A DNA stretch of 33,301 nt from Deltaproteobacteria bacterium (GTDB taxonomy: Bacteria; UBA10199; JADGCS01), in assembly GCA_015228875.1 (NCBI GenBank), contig JADGCS010000047.1:1-33301 (forward strand), read 5' to 3'. Below, in pieces: positions 7,516 through 15,872 of this stretch; within the stretch, counting starts at the first letter, position 1; the number at the start of each line of letters is the position of its first letter. A program made the translations under genes and the position numbers. Below the pieces are notes generated by a model that worked only from the letters and a program-made list of their open reading frames with translations, was not told where the DNA came from and ran no database searches.

Positions 7516-9438
7516 ATGTCATGGAATATCAGAAAATCAGACGAACTTTACAATATTTCCGGGTGGGGAAACCCTTATTTTTCCGTTAACCGCAAAGGTG
7601 AGATCGCCGTGCACCCCAAGGGTTTACCCAGAAAATCATTCAGCCTCAAGACGCTGGTCGATCAAATCGGCGAACGCGGGATTCAAACGCCGTTTCTCCT
7701 CAGATTTAACGACATCATCACCCACCGGCTAACCTGCATCGGTGAAGCCTTTGAGAGCGCCATAAAGGAATTCAACTATACCGGAAAGCACGCCATTATC
7801 TACCCGATCAAGGTCAATCAGCAAAAACATGTCGTCGATCAGATTACAAAATTCTGCGATAAAAAAAGCTCAGGCCTCGAGGCCGGTTCAAAGCCCGAAC
7901 TCCTCTCCGTCCTTGCCCTGTCACAAAAAGACACCACGCCCATTGTCTGCAACGGTTACAAAGACTCCGAGTATTTCGAAATCTGCCTCATGGGGACCAA
8001 AATCGGAAAGCCCGTGTATCCCGTGATCGAAAAATTTTCAGAATTTGAAACACTCATCAACACCGCAAAAAAACTCAAGCTCAAGCCAACCTTTGGTGTA
8101 AGGATCAAGCTCTCAACGTATGGCTCGGGCCGGTGGCAGGCCTCCTCGGGGCATCGTTCCAAATTTGGGCTCAGCGTCACCGAACTCATCAAGGGCGTAG
8201 CCCTTTTAAAAAGCAAAAAAATGCTCTCCGGTTTCAAGCTCCTGCATTTTCATCAGGGGTCCCAGATCACCGACATCGGCACGCTCAAAAAATCACTCAA
8301 GGAGGCCACAAGAATTTACGCCGAACTCATCAAGATAGGCGTGCCCCTCGAAATCATAGATGTCGGCGGCGGGCTTGGTGTCGATTACAACGGCTCCAAT
8401 ACGGCGCAGGACAGCTCCACAAACTACACCCTGCAAGAATACGCCAACGACATCGTGTTTCAAATCAAAGAAATGTGCGACTCTCTCAAAATCAAACACC
8501 CTACCATATTCACAGAATGTGGCCGTGCGGTAGTGGCTTATCATGCCGTACTTATTTTTAATATTCTGGGCATCTCCGGTTACGACCGTTTTAAGGTGCC
8601 AGCAAACATCGATACCCCGGCCCCTCTGCCCTTAAAGGAGCTTTTGGACATCAGAAAGGCATTGTCCAGGGGAGACGCGAGCGTCATGGAGCACTACCAC
8701 GACGTGATTTCAAACTACCACGAGTGCCAAAATCTTTTTGGGCTGGGTTATCTCTCCATCCACGATTTAAGCCTCGCCGAAGAACTTTATTTCAGCTCGC
8801 TCAAAAGAATCCAGTCCATCATCGAAAAAGAAGAAGACCTGCCCGACGAAATAAAACTGTTGCAGGAATCCCTTTCCGATATTTACTTTGGCAATTTCAG
8901 CGTGTTTCAGTCACTGCCAGACCACTGGGCCATCGACCAGCAGTTTCCCATCACACCCATTCACCGTCTCAAAGAAGAACCCACCAGAAACGCGATCATT
9001 GCAGACATCACCTGCGACAGCGATGGCAAAATAGACACCTTCATCGACCCCAACGAAAAAAGAAAAACCCTCAAGCTGCACCCCCATCATGTGGCCGACG
9101 ATTACTACCTTGGTGTCTTTCTGGTCGGGGCCTATCAGGAAACCCTGGGCGATCTTCACAATCTCTTTGGAGACACCACCGCAGTCCATGTGTCCATGGA
9201 CCACAAAAACAGGCCCCTTGTCGAATACGTCGTCAAAGGCGACACCGTCAAAGAGGTCCTCTCCTACGTTCAATACGATGTTGATGATCTGGTAGACATG
9301 ATGCACTCACAGATTGAAAGGGCCGTGCGCACAAACCTGATCGACTACAAAGAATCCGGAAATTTTATAAAATTCTACGAGACCGCCATCGAGGGCTACA
9401 CCTACCTTGAAGACTGGGAGGCCAAAGAGGAGTTTTAA
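7516..9438 (+). CDS. speA: Biosynthetic arginine decarboxylase
   Basis: This enzyme converts arginine to agmatine with pyridoxal phosphate, the first step of the agmatine route to putrescine. YPIKVNQ carries the PLP lysine (Lys99 when counted from 7516). HFHQGSQ and DVGGGLGVDY are the fold-III barrel phosphate-binding elements, ITCDSDG holds the C-terminal active-site cysteine, and the end GYTYLEDWE matches the family terminus. The 640-aa length is normal for SpeA. The open frame extends back to a TTG at 7477, but ATG 7516 gives MSWNIRKSDELYNISGWG, which matches the usual N-terminus of non-enteric SpeA proteins. The last 36 bp are duplicated at 11060-11095 beyond the inserted ATPase gene. Confidence 0.95.
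   Translation: MSWNIRKSDELYNISGWGNPYFSVNRKGEIAVHPKGLPRKSFSLKTLVDQIGERGIQTPFLLRFNDIITHRLTCIGEAFESAIKEFNYTGKHAIIYPIKVNQQKHVVDQITKFCDKKSSGLEAGSKPELLSVLALSQKDTTPIVCNGYKDSEYFEICLMGTKIGKPVYPVIEKFSEFETLINTAKKLKLKPTFGVRIKLSTYGSGRWQASSGHRSKFGLSVTELIKGVALLKSKKMLSGFKLLHFHQGSQITDIGTLKKSLKEATRIYAELIKIGVPLEIIDVGGGLGVDYNGSNTAQDSSTNYTLQEYANDIVFQIKEMCDSLKIKHPTIFTECGRAVVAYHAVLIFNILGISGYDRFKVPANIDTPAPLPLKELLDIRKALSRGDASVMEHYHDVISNYHECQNLFGLGYLSIHDLSLAEELYFSSLKRIQSIIEKEEDLPDEIKLLQESLSDIYFGNFSVFQSLPDHWAIDQQFPITPIHRLKEEPTRNAIIADITCDSDGKIDTFIDPNEKRKTLKLHPHHVADDYYLGVFLVGAYQETLGDLHNLFGDTTAVHVSMDHKNRPLVEYVVKGDTVKEVLSYVQYDVDDLVDMMHSQIERAVRTNLIDYKESGNFIKFYETAIEGYTYLEDWEAKEEF
9403..9438 (+). repeat. 36-bp direct repeat, left copy (3' end of speA)
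   Basis: This segment encodes the last speA residues YLEDWEAKEEF plus the TAA stop. It is repeated at 11060-11095 with one mismatch (G at 9430 versus A). The two copies have the same orientation and enclose the ATPase gene. Confidence 0.95.
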
Positions 9439-9524
9439 TGCGCTTGATTTCCATGACGCGCGACGCCCTGACGGGTTCGCGATGACGAGTCAAGTGTTTT
9501 CGGTTGGGGTAGTTCTGGCAGAAC

Positions 9525-10925
9525 TCAACAATAAAAATCTTTTAGTGTCATGATTGTCAACTCAGGATGATCAATAAGATTGTTTGTGACCCCCGCAGAA
9601 GAAATCAAAAGTTTCTTGAGTTTGTTTTTTTTGTGATTGGGGTAAAGTTTTATCTTTTCGTCCAACTCTTTCATGATTGAATATCCCACTTTGTCTTGTG
9701 ACCACTTGCATTCTCCAATGTAGGTTATGCGCTGGCTTGTTTCTATCACCAAATCAATCTGAACACCCTGCTTAAACCGTGCGTTTTTCTTGTGCCAATA
9801 GCTGCCGGACCTTACAAACGTTGCGTCTACACCAATGTGCTTCGTGATTTTTGCCAAATTTTTATGACAAAAATCTTCAAAGCATCGTCCCAAGTACGCA
9901 TTCCAATTTGTCCCTACGATGGAATCAAAAATAAACTTTTTGGCGTTATTTTCAATCAGTTCTCGAAAGGGATAGATGTAGGCAAAATAGAATCGAACAT
10001 ATTCATCACTGATTTTATATAATAATGTTTTGGAGGTTTCGTCAGCCAACACAGGCTTGTGCTCTTTGATAACACCAATGTCCTGCAGGCGACGGGTATT
10101 AAAAATTACGGAACTTGTTGTTGTTCGTAATTTGCCGGCCAATTGTGTAAGATTTTGTGATTTGAGAGACAACAACCTTAATATTTTGTAATAAACAGCG
10201 GGCTGTTTGAGTTGTTCTGACAACACAAATTTGAGTTCGTTGACAAAATAGGCATTTTTACAAAATGACAGGGCATTGATATTTTGTTCAAAGGACAAAT
10301 GACAATCGTAGAGGTTGAGATAGGCGGGGATTCCGCCAAACAGCATAAAAAAACGAGCGGTATCATACCAATGATTGTTTTTCATCAGGGAGGCGCTGTC
10401 CTGACAATCAAACGGCATGACTTCAAAGGACTGGGTTCGTCTGCCAAAGAGTGGGCTTTTTTCTGACAGCACTTTCATCAACATAAAACTGACAGACGAT
10501 CCACATAAAATCACATGAACACGATTATTAAATTGCCAATCTTTGTCCCACACATGTTGCAAAACAGATATCAGGGTCTGGTCTGCTCCGCACATCCACT
10601 GAAACTCATCAAGCACGATGACGGTTTTTTGGGGCCCCAAACGGTTTTTAATCAAATCAAAAACATCTACCCACGACCTACAGGGGGCCGTGGCAACAAG
10701 GTGATCTTTGGAAAAAAGGGCCCATTCTTTTAAAAATTCTTTTATTTGTTTTAATAATGTCGTTTTTAAAGACGAATAAAAAAATGCCTGTTTTTTTTTG
10801 ACAAATTCTCTCAGCAACATTGTTTTACCGACCCGACGACGACCGTAACACACTGTAAAGTGCGATCTGCGATCAGCAAAGGCCTTTTCGAGCAGTGCCA
10901 GCTCCTGTTGACGTCCTGTCAGCAT
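9525..10925 (-). CDS. AAA-type ATPase with C-terminal DUF234-like nuclease-fold domain
   Basis: The 466-aa protein begins GRQQELALLEKAF. It has Walker A GRRRVGKT (28-35), Walker B VIVLDEF (102-108) and sensor-like CGSSVSFM, which place it in the archaeal-type ATPase_2 family. The C-terminal part contains IDLVIE and GECKWS, the D...ExK signature of the DUF234 PD-(D/E)XK-like domain. A winged-helix-like segment lies in the middle (LRLLSLKSQNLTQLAGKL). The gene is visibly more AT-rich than its neighbours. A Shine-Dalgarno AAGGAG lies 4 nt before the ATG. The gene is enclosed by two copies of the speA 3' end, indicating acquisition at that site. Members of this family are common in accessory regions, but their biological role is poorly known. 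Confidence 0.88.
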   Translation of the reverse strand: MLTGRQQELALLEKAFADRRSHFTVCYGRRRVGKTMLLREFVKKKQAFFYSSLKTTLLKQIKEFLKEWALFSKDHLVATAPCRSWVDVFDLIKNRLGPQKTVIVLDEFQWMCGADQTLISVLQHVWDKDWQFNNRVHVILCGSSVSFMLMKVLSEKSPLFGRRTQSFEVMPFDCQDSASLMKNNHWYDTARFFMLFGGIPAYLNLYDCHLSFEQNINALSFCKNAYFVNELKFVLSEQLKQPAVYYKILRLLSLKSQNLTQLAGKLRTTTSSVIFNTRRLQDIGVIKEHKPVLADETSKTLLYKISDEYVRFYFAYIYPFRELIENNAKKFIFDSIVGTNWNAYLGRCFEDFCHKNLAKITKHIGVDATFVRSGSYWHKKNARFKQGVQIDLVIETSQRITYIGECKWSQDKVGYSIMKELDEKIKLYPNHKKNKLKKLLISSAGVTNNLIDHPELTIMTLKDFYC

Positions 10926-10934
10926 AAGACTCCT

Positions 10935-11036
10935 TTTTACTCGAGTTTGTACATACCAATAGATAATCGAGCAAAACGCGATTGTTTTATATATTTACTC
11001 GATAATAGTAGAGATATGACATAATCGAGCAAAACG
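10935..11036 (-). promoter_or_regulatory. Repeated TCGAG-core motifs upstream of the ATPase gene
   Basis: ATAATCGAGCAAAACG occurs twice in direct orientation at 10963-10978 and 11021-11036. Opposing half-sites TTACTCGA occur at about 10937 and 10995. The four regularly placed cores between the Shine-Dalgarno and the right-hand direct repeat look like operator sites for an autoregulated accessory gene. No cognate regulator is visible nearby other than the ATPase itself, which has a winged-helix-like region. Confidence 0.55.
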
Positions 11037-11059
11037 TCAAGCCTGTAAAAAACAAGGAA

Positions 11060-11095
11060 TACCTTGAAGACTGGGAGGCCAAAGAAGAGTTTTAA
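11060..11095 (+). repeat. 36-bp direct repeat, right copy (orphan speA 3' end)
   Basis: This is a copy of the last 36 bp of speA (9403-9438), 35 of 36 identical, including a TAA stop. It has no upstream speA sequence. The stop codon of the convergent FAD oxidase (11092-11094) overlaps it, so before the insertion speA and the oxidase were probably directly convergent at this junction. Confidence 0.95.
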
Positions 11096-12507
11096 AAAAT
11101 ATTCCCCCGCCCCAAAATAAAATCGGGGTCCCACCTTTTTTTAATCGCCCGCATTTTATTTAAAACAGCGGGCCTGTGCTGAATGGCCATCAGGTATTTT
11201 TTAATCTTGCCAATGCCATGCTCGCCCGCAACACCGCCGCCATAGCGCACCGCAAGCTCGCCCTGTTTTTTTACAAAGTCGATCGCCCTCTGGTGGTCTG
11301 TTTTGTTTTGAGTCAGAAAGTTCCAGTGGGGGTGCCCATTACCAATGTGGGCAAAGACCAGAAAATCAAGTTGCAGCAGCTGCGCCTCTGTGTGTGTGTC
11401 CGTCATCATTTTATACAGATGTTGTAACGGAACCCACCAATCGGTCCCCACCTTGCCACCGCCATCCTTGATGTATTCAAAACAGGTTTCATTAACTTTA
11501 AGAGGAACATGATGACGGCAATCATGGATGGATTTAAGCTGTTCATCAGTCTTTGCCAGAAAAATACGGTCAAAACACGCAAGGTCATCCACATTTCGGT
11601 AGACTTCGTTTAAGAGGCAGAACCAGCCGTACACCCCCTTTTGAAAGTCATTGTCCTCCGCGTATTCGTCCTTGATGTAGAGAAAGCAGTTTTCATTTTT
11701 GAGTTCGTTGGGACAAGACTTGCAAGACTTAAAGATTTCTGCGGCCCCCGGCCCGACGAGTTCCAGGGCGCGGGACTTGTGGGGTTGTGCAGTCAAAAGC
11801 AGCACCGCCCTGATGCATCTGTCAAAATCAGAAAAAGGCAAAAGCAGAACAAAGATATTTTTCTTGTCGGGCTTAAGCAGACGCAGCCTGATCTTGCTGA
11901 TTAAAGCCAGCGTCCCTTCCGAACCGATGACCTCGTCGATCTCCTCGCCGTCCATAAAATAACCAGCGGTATTCTTGATGATATTTTGCGGGACCGGTTT
12001 TTTTCTGGCGATTGTTTTTTTTGTGCCGTTGGCAAGGATCAGTTCCAGCTCTTCAACATAGCGTCTTGTAGGCCCGTATTTATAAGTATCCTCGCCCGTT
12101 GCATTGGTGGCAATGGTAGCACCAACCTGTGCCTCGTTAAAGCTTGTGGGGTCGGGAGGGTAATAGTATCCCGCATCCAAGACGGCCTTTTTAAGATCCG
12201 CAAGGACCACGCCCGGTTCGGTCACCACGTAAGGCGCGCCATCGCTGCCAAGCCCGATATCGATGATTTTATTCTTTGCAGTTAACGACAGGGCAAGACC
12301 GCTGTCGGCCACAGAGGCGCCTGTCATCGATGTCTGCGAGCCGCAGAAGGTGACAGGAATGTTTTCTGCGCGGCAATACGCGATAACCTCTGCGGTCTCC
12401 TGAAAGTCCCTTGCAGCATACGCGTACTGCGGCGCACCAGCATACACAGCATCTTTTGAGAACTGTGTGAGCTTGTCCGGATCAGTTGAAAGAAGGGTAT
12501 GTATCAT
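11092..12507 (-). CDS. FAD-linked oxidase, GlcD / D-lactate dehydrogenase type
   Basis: The protein of about 471 aa belongs to the PCMH/VAO FAD-binding family that includes glycolate oxidase subunit GlcD and D-lactate dehydrogenases. The FAD-binding half contains FCGSQTSMTG, VTEPGVVLADL and GATIATNATGEDTYKYG. The C-terminal half carries FAHIGNGHPHWNF and the family signature GGGVAGEHGIGK. The substrate is presumably a 2-hydroxy acid, not identifiable here. The ATG at 12505-12507 overlaps the SDR stop as TGATG, so it is translated by coupling from the SDR gene. The open frame extends one further TTG codon upstream. No GlcE or GlcF partner is next to it. Confidence 0.9.
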   Translation of the reverse strand: MIHTLLSTDPDKLTQFSKDAVYAGAPQYAYAARDFQETAEVIAYCRAENIPVTFCGSQTSMTGASVADSGLALSLTAKNKIIDIGLGSDGAPYVVTEPGVVLADLKKAVLDAGYYYPPDPTSFNEAQVGATIATNATGEDTYKYGPTRRYVEELELILANGTKKTIARKKPVPQNIIKNTAGYFMDGEEIDEVIGSEGTLALISKIRLRLLKPDKKNIFVLLLPFSDFDRCIRAVLLLTAQPHKSRALELVGPGAAEIFKSCKSCPNELKNENCFLYIKDEYAEDNDFQKGVYGWFCLLNEVYRNVDDLACFDRIFLAKTDEQLKSIHDCRHHVPLKVNETCFEYIKDGGGKVGTDWWVPLQHLYKMMTDTHTEAQLLQLDFLVFAHIGNGHPHWNFLTQNKTDHQRAIDFVKKQGELAVRYGGGVAGEHGIGKIKKYLMAIQHRPAVLNKMRAIKKRWDPDFILGRGNIF

Positions 12508-13265
12508 CAAAACACAAACAGCCCCGAACCGCCATCCACCTCAAGCACCTGCCCCGTGATGTAATTGGCCTGATCACTGCACAAGAAGGTGATGGCATTC
12601 GCGATGTCTTCGGGTCTGCCAAACTTACGCATGGGGATGGATTTTTTCATGCGGTCCAGCATGTCGCCGCGGATAAACGTCATTGCCGCGTCTGTCTCCA
12701 TGACACCGGGGGCAATAATGTTTGCCGTGATATTTGCCCTTGCACCTTCGATGGCCAGTGATTTTGCAAGACCGATCACGCCTGCCTTTGTTGAGGCATA
12801 GCTTGTCTGTCCCGCACCGCCCCTGGTCCCGGCAACAGAACTCATAAAGATGATCCTGCCCCACTTGTGTTTGTGCATGTGGGGCCACACAGCGCGTGAC
12901 ATGTTTGCAGAACCGATAAGGTTAACCTGAATGTCCCGGTTCCATTTTTCGACAGGGATATCCCCAAACATCCCCACAGTCGTGAGAATGCTGGCATTGT
13001 TGACAAGGACATCGGCGCCGCCAAGATCGGTTACAATCTGCTCCACCGTTTTTTCTACAAGCTCATGATTGGAGATATCACAGGTGTAAGCCCGTGCGGT
13101 GATGTCCTCGTTTTTGAGTACCGACATCGTTTGAGACATATCGGCAACATCAATCACGGCCACCTTGCACCCCGCATGGCCCAACGCCAGGGCATCCGCC
13201 CGCCCAAGGCCGTTCCCAGCCGCTCCGGTGACAATAGCCGTCTTTCCCCTTAAGTCTATTTTCAT
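12507..13265 (-). CDS. Short-chain dehydrogenase/reductase, FabG-like
   Basis: From the ATG at 13263-13265 the product is 252 aa, the usual classical SDR length. The start is chosen by GGAGG (13270-13274, minus strand) 4 nt upstream; a longer open frame to 13340 lacks a ribosome-binding site. The glycine motif TGAAGNGLG, NNAS, catalytic Ser in SSVAG, YASTK with Tyr and Lys, and the C-terminal YITGQVLEVDGG are all present. Sequence resembles 3-oxoacyl-ACP reductase FabG, but many paralogues act on other alcohols. Coupling to a 2-hydroxy-acid oxidase gene suggests a catabolic or redox pair rather than fatty-acid synthesis. Confidence 0.9.
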   Translation of the reverse strand: MKIDLRGKTAIVTGAAGNGLGRADALALGHAGCKVAVIDVADMSQTMSVLKNEDITARAYTCDISNHELVEKTVEQIVTDLGGADVLVNNASILTTVGMFGDIPVEKWNRDIQVNLIGSANMSRAVWPHMHKHKWGRIIFMSSVAGTRGGAGQTSYASTKAGVIGLAKSLAIEGARANITANIIAPGVMETDAAMTFIRGDMLDRMKKSIPMRKFGRPEDIANAITFLCSDQANYITGQVLEVDGGSGLFVF

Positions 13266-13443
13266 AACGCCTCCAAAATTAAGTGGATAAAATCTTCGAT
13301 CGCCCCATAACCAGAGGGCCTGCAAAAAGCAACTGGTCACAAATTGTAAAAGAAAAAAAACACGAAACTTTTAAAAAAAAACAACGATAATAAGAACATA
13401 AACTTGGGAGACTTGCGCAACATGATATAACTATTAGGTTTTT

Positions 13444-15774
13444 ATGGTTACTGTCCCGACATTGATACAAAAGACGCTTCAGGCACCAGCGACACAGACC
13501 CTTGTCCCAGGGTCCGGCGCCATAATGCCTGGTCTCCTTGCTAACGGCCGTCCCGTATCTGCTGATCATTTTACAGGAGTCCCCCAGACAGCTCTTGGTC
13601 CGAGGGCCGCAGCATCTCAAGCAACAATTCACCGCTTTAGCCCCAGGGCACTGCTTCCAAGGCCTGCGGCACATCGAGCAACAACAACAGCGCTCCCACT
13701 GGCGACCCACACAAAATCGCAGACAAGGCCCTCTGCCGCTATGATAACAAGCGCCCGCATGGCAGTCTCACAGGGCAGGGGCCAAGTTACTAACTTGACT
13801 TTGACGCGGTTGAATTCCTCCGTTTTGCGAGGAATGCACCCGCGCTCTGTCGACTTTGAAATTCCTATACAGCCAGTTACCCGCGCCCTTGCTGTGGCTA
13901 CCGCACTTATCCCCGGTACTGCTTTGGCAACGGACGCAGTGATGACAACAACATCAACAGGAACCTTATGGGGTCTTTTGGCATTAGAGGCAGGGGTGGG
14001 CATTGCTGCCGCTGCTTACATCGGGAAAAAACTTGTTGGGCCGGCTCTCACCAAGGCTGTCCAATACTACCGGCAAACGCGCCAGCTTGAGCGCATACAA
14101 CAAGACCTCGCCGCCCTGCAACAGGCTCAGGCTCAGCAGGTACAAGCAGAACCAAAGACCGACGAAGGCACACAGGTTATTCAAAGGCCCCATCCTCCAG
14201 AACCAGAGACTCATAACCCTGACTGCGTGGTGATTCGCATTGAACTTGGGGCGGATGCAGACAACGTGAAAAGGGTTTTAAGGATCCAGTTCGACAAGAG
14301 TACGACAGAAGACGTTGTGTATTCCGCCGAAGAGGCTGTGGGTAAAATCAAAACAGTTATCGAAGATGCACTTGATCACAAGGTTGAAATCATATTTGTT
14401 CCCACACCAGAAGAAACAGATGACACAGCGGATGCCTCAACAAACTTTCTTGGCGGTACGTTTATTGCAAATGTTAAAGAGGCGTTGGCTCAAGACCCCG
14501 AAGCTCAGGAACAACTCACAAATACAGTGGGAACGCGCCTTGAGGCAGTCCTGTCAAATTTTGCAGAAGTTCGAACCGGTATCGCAATCGATCGCACAAA
14601 CGAGACAGCAGAACCCGCCAAACCCGATGGGCTGCGAACAGGCCCATTTGAGCGTGAGAGTTTTACAGCGATCATGCAATTTACAATCGAGTACAGACGC
14701 ACGATCGCGTTCATGATCACCCAGCGCGGTTATCTCCGCGATCTTGCAGACTGGATCGACGAAACCATCAAAGACCTTATCGTGATCACGACCGACTTCA
14801 ACAAAAGAATGGCCGTCAACACCGAGGCACTCACACGCAGGGACTTTGAGGAATTTCTGGACAGGGTCTATAACCAACTCAACAAACTCGAACTCATTAC
14901 CACAGAGATGGACACCAACAGCGATGGTGATGACTCAAGCAACACGCCCATCGCAGAACAGATACTGGATCACATCAAAAAGAACGGACCCAAAAAACAG
15001 ACAATAGAACAAATCCTCGCCAACGACCCAAATCACGAGATGCTGCGGGACATGCTGATGGCCATGCCAGAAGATGCAAGAGACCAAGCCTTAGCCGAGC
15101 TGCAGGAACAAGACCTTGCAAAGCGCACGTTGCAGCATGAACAAAGTTTTATCGGCCCGATGGCACTGATCCTCGCGGGGGCTGACCTCAAGGCCCTCAA
15201 ACGGATCATCGAGGTCACAAGACAAAGATATCTTAATGCCGAACAGCCGCTTGAGGCTGTGATACATCTGTTCTTCAATACCATCACGGCCGCAGAGGAC
15301 GGTACGTCGACCAATGAAGCCGTACAACCCGCACCAGAAGTAGATCAACCGGTTGAGATCCCGCTGATTCTCCCCGGTGAAAAAGGCCCCCCTTCAGCAG
15401 AAGCAGCAACAGGGGCACAGACCGCAATAGATCAAGGAGCAGAACCCGTTGAGATCCCATTGGACCTGTCAGCCCTTTTAGGGACAGCCGCGCAACAGCC
15501 AGCAGAGGCAAACGGGACGGGGGAAGACGCCGGACAGCAAGCACAGGCAGGAGAAGGGCCACAGGGTCTATCAACTGATGCCGAGCCCGAAGAAATCCCC
15601 CTCGTCATACCCGGAGCTGGCGCGGCCGACGATGATGCCCAACCAGACCACGAGGTCACAAGACGCGTTGTTATTGATCCCGCCGCAGCCTTTGCAACAG
15701 GAGACACTGAGTCACCAGCAACAACTCAACCATACCGGATTGGTCCCGGCGCATTTGACCCCGATGCCAGCTAA
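13444..15774 (+). CDS. Large hypothetical protein with an in-frame palindromic element and C-terminal EIPL repeats
   Basis: I do not recognise this 776-aa protein. Residues 1-113 are Ala/Thr/Pro-rich and basic with almost no acidic residues. Residues 114-142 are encoded by a copy of the palindromic element. Next come hydrophobic segments near 146-200 (LWGLLALEAGVGIAAAAYIGK, probably membrane-spanning) and a Gln-rich coiled coil (LERIQQDLAALQQAQAQQ). A long acidic mixed region follows. The C-terminus has three spaced motifs of the type PVEIPLIL, PVEIPLDL and PEEIPLVI in Pro/Glu/Ala-rich linkers, which argues for real coding and possibly for partner-binding peptides. TTAGG lies 5 nt upstream of the ATG. 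The N-terminal 140 residues are less certain than the rest; translation could begin further downstream. Confidence 0.72.
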   Translation: MVTVPTLIQKTLQAPATQTLVPGSGAIMPGLLANGRPVSADHFTGVPQTALGPRAAASQATIHRFSPRALLPRPAAHRATTTALPLATHTKSQTRPSAAMITSARMAVSQGRGQVTNLTLTRLNSSVLRGMHPRSVDFEIPIQPVTRALAVATALIPGTALATDAVMTTTSTGTLWGLLALEAGVGIAAAAYIGKKLVGPALTKAVQYYRQTRQLERIQQDLAALQQAQAQQVQAEPKTDEGTQVIQRPHPPEPETHNPDCVVIRIELGADADNVKRVLRIQFDKSTTEDVVYSAEEAVGKIKTVIEDALDHKVEIIFVPTPEETDDTADASTNFLGGTFIANVKEALAQDPEAQEQLTNTVGTRLEAVLSNFAEVRTGIAIDRTNETAEPAKPDGLRTGPFERESFTAIMQFTIEYRRTIAFMITQRGYLRDLADWIDETIKDLIVITTDFNKRMAVNTEALTRRDFEEFLDRVYNQLNKLELITTEMDTNSDGDDSSNTPIAEQILDHIKKNGPKKQTIEQILANDPNHEMLRDMLMAMPEDARDQALAELQEQDLAKRTLQHEQSFIGPMALILAGADLKALKRIIEVTRQRYLNAEQPLEAVIHLFFNTITAAEDGTSTNEAVQPAPEVDQPVEIPLILPGEKGPPSAEAATGAQTAIDQGAEPVEIPLDLSALLGTAAQQPAEANGTGEDAGQQAQAGEGPQGLSTDAEPEEIPLVIPGAGAADDDAQPDHEVTRRVVIDPAAAFATGDTESPATTQPYRIGPGAFDPDAS
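13783..13870 (+). repeat. Palindromic element, copy B, read in frame inside the 776-aa gene
   Basis: The outer palindrome CAAGTTACTAACTTG is at 13783-13797. The hairpin pairs CGCGG (13805-13809) with CCGCG (13840-13844) and ATTCCTC (13814-13820) with GAGGAAT (13829-13835). GACTTTGA flanks the hairpin on both sides. The AT-rich right end stops at CCTATACA and is then replaced by host sequence. It encodes residues such as VTNLTLTRL and RGMHPRSVDFEIPI. Confidence 0.93.
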
Positions 15775-15798
15775 AAGTCCTCTGCTGATTTTAAAAAG

Positions 15799-15827
15799 TT
15801 GCCCGATAGGCTCATAGATATTAAAAT
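15799..15827 (+). promoter_or_regulatory. Candidate sigma-70 promoter for the arsenic cluster
   Basis: TTGCCC (15799-15804) and TAAAAT (15822-15827) are separated by 17 bp and match the -35 and -10 consensus in 4/6 and 5/6 positions. They lie about 45 bp upstream of the acr3 start. No obvious ArsR-type operator or arsR gene accompanies it. Confidence 0.4.
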
Positions 15828-15872
15828 ACCCCTCAACAAAATCTGCTGCAACAAACCATGGAGAATCAAATC

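Noticed and set aside
8133-8561. 142-codon frame within speA, and similar frames at 8724-9284
   Set aside because: They are Arg/His-rich out-of-frame shadows of the conserved SpeA coding sequence.
13279-13710. Minus-strand frame of 143 codons upstream of the SDR gene
   Set aside because: It overlaps the divergent intergenic region and the start of the 776-aa gene, is Cys/Arg-rich and has no ribosome-binding site.
15858-15872. Upstream ATG of acr3 as the true start
   Set aside because: It has no Shine-Dalgarno, and its own bases contain the GGAG that suits the ATG at 15873; the choice is likely but not certain.
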